Positions 1 to 5,387 of a DNA stretch of 13,233 nucleotides are shown one piece after another; position 1 is the stretch's first letter, and each line of letters starts with the position of its first letter. The translations under genes and the position numbers were made by a program. Source of the stretch: JAYSRU01 sp043720875 (lineage in GTDB: Bacteria > Bacteroidota > Bacteroidia > Flavobacteriales_D > Crocinitomicaceae); NCBI GenBank assembly GCA_043720875.1, contig JAYSRU010000143.1:1-13233 (forward strand), read 5' to 3'. The notes under the pieces are model-generated. The model ran no database searches and was not told the DNA's origin. It saw only the letters and a program-made list of their open reading frames with translations.

Positions 1-5
1 CCATA

Positions 6-50
6 GGTGACAAAAGTTACGCAACTGTTGTTTAAAGTTACGCACTTTTG
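6..50 (+). promoter_or_regulatory. Putative Crp/Fnr-activated promoter of the tauE operon
   Basis: A degenerate CRP/FNR-like box, GTGA-N6-TTAC (core 7-20, centre 13.5), lies upstream of a -7-like box CACTTTTG (43-50), which matches the Bacteroidota consensus TAnnTTTG except at its first base. The centre-to-last-G distance is 36.5 bases, identical to the two better boxes at 1543-1558 and 2040-2055. An 11-base direct repeat AAAGTTACGCA occurs at 13-23 and 34-44, two helical turns apart, and an AGTTAC/GTAACT inverted repeat lies at 36-41/50-55. No good -33 element is seen, as expected of an activator-dependent promoter. The box alone would be weak; the shared geometry is what supports it. Confidence 0.5.
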
Positions 51-67
51 TAACTGAATTTTAGTTT

Positions 68-868
68 ATGACAGAGTTATTAGGATATTTATCAGCCATT
101 TTAATTGGAGTTGCACTTGGCTTGATTGGTGGTGGTGGAAGTATTTTGACCGTTCCGGTATTGGTTTATTTGTTTTTAATTGAACCAGTTTTAGCTACGG
201 CTTATTCGTTGTTTATCGTAGGTGTTACAAGCGCGGTTGGCTCCGTTGGCTACTTTAAAAAGGGATTGGTTAACATAAAAACAGCGATAGTTTTTGGTAT
301 TCCATCGATAATAACTGTTTTTTTAACGCGTGCATTCGTGGTGCCTGCAATTCCGGCCAACGTTTTTACAGTGGGTGATTTTGTTGTAACAAAAAGTGTT
401 TTATTAATGTTGCTTTTTTCTGTCTTAATGATATTTGCTTCATTCAGCATGATTAAAAAAAATATAGTAAAAATAGTAGCAAGTGATACGATTCAAGTTT
501 TCAATTATCCTTTGATTTTAATTGAAGGAGCTGTTGTTGGATTATTGACTGGACTAGTTGGAGCCGGAGGAGGGTTTTTAATTATTCCTGCTTTGGTTCT
601 TTTCAGTAAGTTGCCAATGAAGGAAGCGGTAGGGACCTCATTGGTAATCATTGCAGCCAAATCGCTCATTGGATTTTTTGGAGAAGGTAATTTTGAGTTG
701 GTGAATTGGCAATTACTATTTACCATTTCAGGTTTCGCTATCGTCGGTATTTTTATCGGAATGGCTTTAGCGAAGAAAGTGGATGGTTCAAAATTGAAAC
801 CAGCATTTGGATGGTTTGTGTTAGTGATGGGAGTTTATATTATTATCAAAGAACTATTTTTTAATTAA
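68..868 (+). CDS. TauE/SafE family sulfite/anion exporter
   Basis: This is a 266-residue multispanning inner-membrane permease of the TauE/SafE (former DUF81) family, which moves sulfite, sulfonates or related sulfur anions. Two glycine-rich repeat motifs typical of the family are visible, GLIGGGGS at about residues 18-25 and GLVGAGGGF at about 162-170. Each is followed by a hydrophobic helix with a proline, consistent with an internal duplication; about eight membrane helices are expected. The ATG at 68 is the only sensible start; there is no Shine-Dalgarno sequence. Ten bases separate it from the DUF6132 gene, and the thioredoxin follows, so the three form one unit. Given the persulfide dioxygenase downstream, export of the sulfite it makes is the likely role. 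That is inferred from context, since the substrate cannot be read from the sequence. Confidence 0.9.
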   Translation: MTELLGYLSAILIGVALGLIGGGGSILTVPVLVYLFLIEPVLATAYSLFIVGVTSAVGSVGYFKKGLVNIKTAIVFGIPSIITVFLTRAFVVPAIPANVFTVGDFVVTKSVLLMLLFSVLMIFASFSMIKKNIVKIVASDTIQVFNYPLILIEGAVVGLLTGLVGAGGGFLIIPALVLFSKLPMKEAVGTSLVIIAAKSLIGFFGEGNFELVNWQLLFTISGFAIVGIFIGMALAKKVDGSKLKPAFGWFVLVMGVYIIIKELFFN

Positions 869-878
869 GTACAACACT

Positions 879-1067
879 ATGAAAACATTTATCAAAAGCA
901 ATATTATGTTTGTTATCGGTGCACTCGTGGGAAGTATTGGCGGTTTTTTATATTGGCAATACATAGGTTGCGCGTCAGGAACCTGCTCAATCACTTCCAA
1001 ACCATTGAATAGTTCTCTTTATGGAGCATTATGTGGAGCATTGCTTTTTGGAGCATTTAAAAAATAA
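879..1067 (+). CDS. DUF6132 family small membrane protein
   Basis: This is a 62-residue protein with two hydrophobic stretches (about 8-27 and 46-59) joined by a short loop that contains GCASGTCSIT, with Cys31 and Cys36. The overall pattern (glycine-rich helix, Cys-x4-Cys loop followed by Thr/Ser-Pro/Leu, then YGALxGALLFG) matches the small Bacteroidota family DUF6132, whose biochemical role is unknown. It sits 10 bases after tauE and 9 bases before the thioredoxin gene. Position in a sulfur locus and the two loop cysteines suggest thiol or persulfide exchange at the membrane, possibly with the thioredoxin; this is inference only. Family assignment is by remembered pattern. Confidence 0.82.
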   Translation: MKTFIKSNIMFVIGALVGSIGGFLYWQYIGCASGTCSITSKPLNSSLYGALCGALLFGAFKK

Positions 1068-1076
1068 AGAGAAATT

Positions 1077-1370
1077 ATGACATTTGAAGAAATAATCAAT
1101 TCAGAAAAACCAGTATTAGTAGACTTTTTTGCAGTTTGGTGCGGACCATGTAAAACCATGTCAACCGTGTTGGAAGATGTGAAATCGGTTGTCAAAGACC
1201 AAACAACCATACTCAAAATAGATGTTGACAAAAATCAGCAATTGTCAAACAGGTATCAAGTGAGAGGTGTTCCTACATTAATCTTATTCAAAAAAGGCAA
1301 GGTTTTATGGAAGCAAAGTGGAGTTGTCCCTAAAAATGAATTACTCAGAGTTATTACTACACATAGCTGA
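1077..1370 (+). CDS. Thioredoxin family protein (CGPC)
   Basis: This is a 97-residue single-domain thioredoxin with no signal peptide, so cytoplasmic. The active site WCGPC is at residues 21-25 (Cys22, Cys25) and the cis-proline motif GVPT at 64-67; both are canonical. It is slightly shorter at the N terminus than E. coli TrxA (about 108 residues) but keeps the whole fold. It is the last gene of the tauE-DUF6132-trx unit. Reduction of persulfides or of disulfides left by sulfur transfer is a reasonable job in this context; being a dedicated partner of the sulfur locus rather than the general thioredoxin is inferred from position. Confidence 0.93.
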   Translation: MTFEEIINSEKPVLVDFFAVWCGPCKTMSTVLEDVKSVVKDQTTILKIDVDKNQQLSNRYQVRGVPTLILFKKGKVLWKQSGVVPKNELLRVITTHS

Positions 1371-1542
1371 ATTAATTACTAAAAATTAGTGATCGTATAG
1401 TTTTTAATACAGGTAATCAATAGAGTCAATAAATTATTCCTGTTGCTGCCACGACAAATTTTTCTAAGTCAGTTCAAAATAGTAACAATAGTGTCGTAAA
1501 TCCTTGATATAGTTTTAGTCGAGCATGAACGATTAAGTGTTG

Positions 1543-1587
1543 TGTGACTTGTATCACGTTTGAATTCATTTCATGGTTATATGTTTG
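1543..1587 (+). promoter_or_regulatory. Putative Crp/Fnr-dependent promoter of the DUF983 gene
   Basis: The gene-free stretch 1371-1630 holds a near-perfect CRP/FNR-like palindrome, TGTGA-N6-TCACG (1543-1558, centre 1550.5), and a full match to the Bacteroidota -7 box, TATGTTTG (1580-1587). The last G is 36.5 bases from the palindrome centre. With transcription starting about 5-6 bases past the box, the activator would be near -41.5 to -42.5, a class II position. An 11-base direct repeat ATGGTTATATG (1573-1583 and 1589-1599, 16-base period) spans the -7 box and likely start site. I see no gene or clear terminator in the rest of the stretch. Confidence 0.6.
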
Positions 1588-1630
1588 TATGGTTATATGG
1601 ACGATGTTTTAATTTTTTAGCTTACTTATT

Positions 1631-2029
1631 ATGTTCAACTATATTAAAAATGTCTTATTATTGAGATGTCCAAGATGTTATAAAGGTGCAATGTTTACGC
1701 ATAAATGGTATAATTTTAGGCATATTGTTGACATGCCTAAAGTGTGTAAGGTCTGCAATCAAAGGACTGAGCTTGAATTGGGGTTTTATACTGGAACAGG
1801 CTATGTTAGTTATGCTCTAACCGTTGGAATTTCGATCATTTCAATCGTTATTTGGTGGTTAACAATTGGTATTAGTGCGAAGGATAATCGTATTTTTTGG
1901 TGGCTTGGACTTAATGGTCTTACCTTAGTTCTTTTACAGCCTTGGTTGATGAGGATTTCACGTGTAATTTGGCTTTCTTGGTTCTTCCACAAGGATGATC
2001 AATTTCACGAAAAAGATTTCATTAAATAA
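1631..2029 (+). CDS. DUF983 family membrane protein
   Basis: This 132-residue protein opens with the DUF983 hallmark, RCPRCYKGAMF (Cys13, Cys16), followed by a second CxxC at Cys39 and Cys42, so an N-terminal zinc-ribbon-like cytoplasmic part is likely. Two membrane helices follow (about 57-78 and 88-108), then a short charged tail. DUF983 proteins are widespread in Proteobacteria and Bacteroidota and often lie near respiratory or cytochrome oxidase genes, but no reaction is known. It has its own promoter with a Crp/Fnr-like box like those of its sulfur-gene neighbours, which suggests shared regulation. The ATG at 1631 places the CPRC motif at the usual distance from the N terminus. Confidence 0.88.
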   Translation: MFNYIKNVLLLRCPRCYKGAMFTHKWYNFRHIVDMPKVCKVCNQRTELELGFYTGTGYVSYALTVGISIISIVIWWLTIGISAKDNRIFWWLGLNGLTLVLLQPWLMRISRVIWLSWFFHKDDQFHEKDFIK

Positions 2030-2039
2030 ATTTTCAATA

Positions 2040-2084
2040 TGTGATAGAAGTCACATCGATTCTTAATCTAAGAATCGATATTTG
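2040..2084 (+). promoter_or_regulatory. Crp/Fnr-like box and -7 element before the dioxygenase operon
   Basis: A perfect CRP-type palindrome TGTGA-TAGAAG-TCACA occupies 2040-2055 (centre 2047.5). The -7-like box GATATTTG (2077-2084) differs from TAnnTTTG only at its first base, and its last G is 36.5 bases from the palindrome centre, exactly as at the other two promoters. Expected transcription start is about 2089-2090, giving a leader of about 23 bases to the ATG at 2113. No -33 TTTG is present where one would be needed, consistent with activator dependence. The region between box and -7 element is filled by a separate perfect palindrome. Confidence 0.65.
2055..2079. repeat. Perfect 11-bp inverted repeat (candidate second operator)
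   Basis: The arms ATCGATTCTTA (2055-2065) and TAAGAATCGAT (2069-2079) pair perfectly around a 3-base loop. The left arm shares its first base with the Crp-like box and the right arm overlaps the -7 element, so a protein bound here would cover the core promoter. It could be a repressor operator, making the promoter dually regulated. It could also fold as a hairpin in read-through RNA from the DUF983 gene, but there is no U-tract, so a terminator role is less likely. Confidence 0.6.
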
Positions 2085-2112
2085 CACATGAAATTTTAAT
2101 AAAAATTAGATT

Positions 2113-3537
2113 ATGCATATCGAACAAATATATACAGGATGTATCGCTGAGGCAGCGTATTACATTACTTCAAATGGTGAAGCAGCTATCGTTGATCCAT
2201 TGCGTGAATCACAGCCGTATTTGGACAGATTAGAGCGCGATGGTGTGGTACTAAAATATATTTTTGAAACCCATTTTCATGCAGATTTTGTATCAGGACA
2301 CGTAGATCTGGCTAAAAAAACTGGTGCTACCATTGTTTATGGTCCAACCACGATGAAAACAGGATATGAAATTCATGTTGGAACCGACAATGAAGTGTTT
2401 AACTTAGGAGATGCGCAAATTAAATTGATTCATACTCCCGGTCACACCATGGAAAGTTCGTGCTTTTTGTTAACCGATGAGCATGCTATTGATCGAGGTT
2501 TAATTACAGGAGACACCTTGTTCATTGGCGATGTGGGTCGACCTGATTTGGCACAACATGTTATTGCAGAATTAACGGAAGATATGCTAGCGGGGCATCT
2601 GTATGATTCGTTGCGCAATAAAATAATGCCGTTAAGCGACGACTTAATTATTTACCCAAATCATGGAGCGGGTAGTGCGTGTGGAAAAAACATGAGCAAA
2701 GAAACTACAGATACCTTAGGGAATCAGAAAAAAGTGAATTATGCGCTCAACCCAACATTAACAAAAGAACAATTTAAGAAAGAAGTCTTGTCAGGATTAA
2801 CTCCTCCCCCAGGTTATTTTCCTCAAAATGTTTTGTTAAACATTAATGGGTACGAAAGTTACGACTCCATAATGGAAAAAGGTAAAAGAGCATTCTCCGT
2901 ACAAGAATTTGAAATTGTTGCAAATGAAACGGAAGCGGTGATATTGGATACGCGCATTGATACTGATTTTAGCGCTGGATTTATTCCTAATTCCATAAAC
3001 ATTGGAATTGATGGAGATTTTGCTGCATGGGCTGGGTCTATGATTATCGATACAAAACAAGCAATAGTGCTAGTGACAGAACTTGGGCGTGAAGAAGAAT
3101 CGGTAATGCGCTTGAGTCGGGTTGGATTTGATAATGTTTTGGGACATTTAGCTGGAGGATTTAAATCTTGGGAAAATGCCGATAAAACAGTTGACAAGGT
3201 GCAAAGAATCAGTGCCGCTGAATTTGAAAAAGTAGTAAACACAGAGAAAGATCGCGTAATTGATATTAGAAAGGAAAGTGAATACGTTGCTGAACACGTT
3301 GTAAATGCTTACAGTATGCCACTCGCATTAATTAATAATTGGATCAAAGATATTAATCCTGAAGAACATTTCTATATGCATTGTGCTGGCGGGTACAGAA
3401 GTATGATTGCAGCCTCTATCTTACTATCGCGTGGATATAGAAATTTTACAGAAGTTGCAGGTGGTTTTAAAGCAATTTCCGAAACAAATATTCCTAAAAC
3501 CGATTTTATTTGTCAATCTAAACTATTAACATTATGA
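2113..3537 (+). CDS. CstB-like persulfide dioxygenase / pseudo-rhodanese / rhodanese fusion
   Basis: This 474-residue cytoplasmic protein has three modules. Residues 1 to about 240 are an ETHE1-type metallo-beta-lactamase fold with THFHADFVSGH (His54, His56, Asp58, His63), TPGHT (His111), GDTLF (Asp134) and a PNHGAGSACG loop (His184). By family knowledge, His54, His111 and Asp134 would hold the single non-haem iron that oxidises glutathione-type persulfide to sulfite. Residues about 260-355 are a rhodanese-like fold whose active loop reads VTELGREEES and has no cysteine, so it is a pseudo-rhodanese. Residues about 365-460 are a second rhodanese with an intact CAGGYRS loop (Cys424). This order matches Staphylococcus aureus CstB. 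It leads an operon whose next gene overlaps its stop by four bases (ATGA). Role: persulfide/thiosulfate metabolism and sulfide detoxification. Confidence 0.92.
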   Translation: MHIEQIYTGCIAEAAYYITSNGEAAIVDPLRESQPYLDRLERDGVVLKYIFETHFHADFVSGHVDLAKKTGATIVYGPTTMKTGYEIHVGTDNEVFNLGDAQIKLIHTPGHTMESSCFLLTDEHAIDRGLITGDTLFIGDVGRPDLAQHVIAELTEDMLAGHLYDSLRNKIMPLSDDLIIYPNHGAGSACGKNMSKETTDTLGNQKKVNYALNPTLTKEQFKKEVLSGLTPPPGYFPQNVLLNINGYESYDSIMEKGKRAFSVQEFEIVANETEAVILDTRIDTDFSAGFIPNSINIGIDGDFAAWAGSMIIDTKQAIVLVTELGREEESVMRLSRVGFDNVLGHLAGGFKSWENADKTVDKVQRISAAEFEKVVNTEKDRVIDIRKESEYVAEHVVNAYSMPLALINNWIKDINPEEHFYMHCAGGYRSMIAASILLSRGYRNFTEVAGGFKAISETNIPKTDFICQSKLLTL

Positions 3538-3935
3538 TTATGAAGTCAATAATTGGTGCGGGCTTAGTGCTTGCCTTCTTGAGTTGTGGCGTAAAAAATG
3601 GAGCTACCAATGGAACAGAAAATAGCGAAACTGAAATTTCGAACGTACAAGATACGCGTCTGCAAGATTTGATTAATGGCGGTGCGTTTTTAGTAGATGT
3701 GAGGTCTACGCAAGAATTTGCAAACGGACATGTTGAAGGATCGTCAAATATTCCGCTGGATGAGATTAATGCACGATTAAGCGAATTCAAGGACAAGAAA
3801 GATATTGTAATTTTTTGTCAATCCGGAATGCGCAGCGCTCAAGCCTTAACGATATTAAACCAAAACGGGTTTAAGAATGTAACTAACGCTGGGTCTTGGG
3901 AGACAGTGAAACAACTCAAAGCAACTAAAAAATAA
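3534..3935 (+). CDS. Rhodanese-like lipoprotein
   Basis: This 133-residue protein has a lipoprotein signal peptide with lipobox AFLSC (lipidated Cys18), a short Ser/Thr/Asn-rich linker, and one rhodanese domain (about 40-130) with active loop CQSGMRS (Cys95). The DVRxxxEFxxGHVEGSxNIP signature is present at about residues 55-74. It is therefore a membrane-anchored, extracytoplasmic sulfurtransferase, complementing the cytoplasmic rhodanese module of the gene before it. The ATG at 3534 overlaps the preceding TGA (ATGA), which suggests translational coupling. Met3 at 3540 gives a more usual signal peptide start (MKSIIG) and is the alternative. The sulfur donor and acceptor are not evident. Confidence 0.9.
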   Translation: MIMKSIIGAGLVLAFLSCGVKNGATNGTENSETEISNVQDTRLQDLINGGAFLVDVRSTQEFANGHVEGSSNIPLDEINARLSEFKDKKDIVIFCQSGMRSAQALTILNQNGFKNVTNAGSWETVKQLKATKK

Positions 3936-3936
3936 T

Positions 3937-4200
3937 ATGGAAACTCAAGTAATTGTTGTAGAAAATATAAAGTGTGGGGGCTGTATGCATACAATCAAAA
4001 CTGCACTTTTGAAAATTGATAAAGTAGAAGACGTTCAAATAGAATTAGAAACGGAGACGATCACGATCAAGGGAAACGCCAATAGAGAACTACTCGTTGA
4101 AAAGTTGGCCCATTTAGGTTATCCTGAGCAAGGCAATAATTCACTACTTTTAAAGGCCAAATCATTTGTGAGTTGTGCTGTGGGTAAAATTAATTCGTAA
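3937..4200 (+). CDS. Heavy-metal-associated (HMA) domain protein
   Basis: This is an 87-residue cytoplasmic protein. Residues 3 to about 65 form an HMA/CopZ-like ferredoxin fold with the soft-metal motif KCGGCMHT (Cys13, Cys16) and the usual GNANRELLVEKLAHLGYP C-terminal helix region. A 20-residue extension follows, with KAKSFVSCAVGK and a third cysteine (Cys80). I recall similar tails on Bacteroidota homologues in sulfur or copper loci, but this is memory only. The gene begins one base after the rhodanese lipoprotein stop and ends four bases before the methyltransferase ATG, so it belongs to the dioxygenase operon. The two Cys may carry copper(I), or a persulfide in this context; the sequence does not decide. 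Confidence 0.87.
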   Translation: METQVIVVENIKCGGCMHTIKTALLKIDKVEDVQIELETETITIKGNANRELLVEKLAHLGYPEQGNNSLLLKAKSFVSCAVGKINS

Positions 4201-4204
4201 GCAT

Positions 4205-4822
4205 ATGACCGAAATAAAGTGCTGTGTTGATTCTTGTTCGAACAACAAGTTGGATGAGAAATATTGGAACGATCAATACGAGGCTCATACGACGGGTTGG
4301 GATTTAGGAGAAGTTTCACCTCCAATTAAAACGTACATGGATACGATTACGGACAAGAATAGTGCTATATTGATTCCTGGATGTGGTAATTCTTACGAAG
4401 CAGAATATTTGTTGGCACAAGGGTTTACCAACATTACAGTGATAGATATTGCGCCACTTTTAGTGCAATCGTTGCAAGAAAAATTTAATAAATCACCTAA
4501 TATCACAGTGGTATTAGGTGATTTCTTTGACTATTCTGGTAGTTTTGATTACATCATCGAACAAACGTTTTTTTGCGCATTATTACCAGCGTTAAGAGAA
4601 AAGTACAGAGATAAAATGAGCGAATTATTGAACAAATCTGGTGTTTTGGCTGGTTTGTTTTTTAATCGAACGTTTGAGGTGAGTCCGCCATTTGGTGGTT
4701 CAAAGGAAGAGTATGAAGTGCTATTTGCTGAAAAATTCACGATACTCAAAATGGAACCTTGTCGAACGTCTATTCAACCAAGAATGAATTCAGAACTTTG
4801 GTGTGAAATGACGAAGAAATAA
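4205..4822 (+). CDS. TPMT-family SAM-dependent methyltransferase
   Basis: This is a 205-residue Rossmann-type methyltransferase of the thiopurine S-methyltransferase family. The family signature GWDLGEVSPPI is at about residues 31-41, SAM motif I ILIPGCGNSYEAEYL at 55-69, and TFFCAL at 121-126. Known members methylate thiols, and the family also includes plant enzymes acting on thiocyanate and bisulfide and bacterial enzymes linked to selenium and tellurium resistance. In this operon, S-methylation of sulfide or a thiol is a plausible detoxification step; this is inference. I start at 4205 (MTEIKCC) rather than the in-frame ATG at 4175, which would overlap the HMA gene by 26 bases. An unusual N-terminal segment carries Cys6, Cys7 and Cys11 ahead of the family core. 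Confidence 0.88.
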   Translation: MTEIKCCVDSCSNNKLDEKYWNDQYEAHTTGWDLGEVSPPIKTYMDTITDKNSAILIPGCGNSYEAEYLLAQGFTNITVIDIAPLLVQSLQEKFNKSPNITVVLGDFFDYSGSFDYIIEQTFFCALLPALREKYRDKMSELLNKSGVLAGLFFNRTFEVSPPFGGSKEEYEVLFAEKFTILKMEPCRTSIQPRMNSELWCEMTKK

Positions 4823-4836
4823 ACCTTCTTAGGTTT
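4821..4836 (+). terminator. Weak hairpin after the sulfur operon
   Basis: AAACCT and AGGTTT form a perfect 6-bp stem with a TCTT loop, starting within the stop codon of the methyltransferase gene. It is followed by CAATTAG rather than a U-tract, so it may be an attenuating or 3'-end-protecting hairpin rather than a true intrinsic terminator. The next gene begins only 50 bases after the methyltransferase stop. Confidence 0.3.
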
Positions 4837-4871
4837 CAATTAGAATATACTAGATTTATAAAAAAGTTAAT

Positions 4872-5324
4872 ATGCTCGTTAAAATAACTAGTGCTTTTAT
4901 GCTCGTTTTAGGCTTAATCGCGTGTACCAAACAAGGAACTCCTTCTAGTTTTTCTAAAACAGGGGAAAAAGATAGCCATAATATGGGCTTGAATTGCATG
5001 AGTTGTCATAAATTTGCTGGAATAGGGGAAGGCGTTTTTAAATTTGCTGGAACCGTTTACGATACTTCTTACACACAAACCAATCCTGATTGTTTCGTAG
5101 ATTTTTACACGGGCCCAAAAGGTACGGGAAAACTTTTGAAGCGTATTCCGGTAGATGGATTGGGCAACTTTTATTCATCCGGTAGAATTTCTAGAATTAA
5201 AGGATTATATCCTTCCGTGGTAAGTGCAACAGGGAATGTAAAATACATGGGAGGGCAAATTAGTTCGGGCGAATGCAATAGCTGTCATGGTGTAACCTCT
5301 CCAAAAATTTGGGTTAAGAATTAA
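4872..5324 (+). CDS. Lipoprotein with two CxxCH haem-c motifs
   Basis: This 150-residue protein has a lipoprotein signal (lipobox GLIAC, Cys18) and two CxxCH motifs, CMSCH at 42-46 and CNSCH at 135-139, one on each side of a beta-rich central region (about 50-125). The central part, FKFAGTVYD...GKLLKRIPVDGLGNF, resembles the carboxypeptidase-regulatory-like beta sandwich, but this is a weak impression. If both motifs bind haem c, it is a small extracytoplasmic dihaem lipoprotein; alternatively the CxxCH sites could bind metal. It follows the methyltransferase by 49 bases on the same strand and may be transcribed with the sulfur operon. I do not recognise a named protein, and its role (electron acceptor for periplasmic sulfur chemistry, or unrelated) is open. 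Confidence 0.8.
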   Translation: MLVKITSAFMLVLGLIACTKQGTPSSFSKTGEKDSHNMGLNCMSCHKFAGIGEGVFKFAGTVYDTSYTQTNPDCFVDFYTGPKGTGKLLKRIPVDGLGNFYSSGRISRIKGLYPSVVSATGNVKYMGGQISSGECNSCHGVTSPKIWVKN

Positions 5325-5363
5325 ATAGTAATTTTAAATCCTACTCCATTCGTTTAACATTCG

Positions 5364-5371
5364 TACTTTTG
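5364..5371 (+). promoter_or_regulatory. -7 box of a vegetative promoter for DUF4293-abcF
   Basis: TACTTTTG is a full match to the Bacteroidota -7 consensus TAnnTTTG and lies 16 bases before the ATG at 5388. No clear -33 TTTG is seen at the usual spacing, and no CRP-like box is present at the spacing found in the sulfur promoters. Confidence 0.5.
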
Positions 5372-5387
5372 TACTAAATTTTACAAA

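Noticed and set aside
1451..1497. ACGACA/TGTCGT inverted repeat in the trx-DUF983 spacer as a terminator
   Set aside because: The arms are only six bases with a spacer of about 35 bases and no T-run, so it is probably chance.
2836..3242. Open frames on the minus strand inside the dioxygenase gene (74 and 127 codons)
   Set aside because: They lie opposite a strongly conserved, well-recognised gene, have unbiased low-complexity translations and no promoter or family signature.
4175..4204. Earlier ATG (4175) for the methyltransferase
   Set aside because: It would overlap the HMA gene by 26 bases and add ten residues with no family resemblance; the ATG at 4205 fits the operon spacing better.
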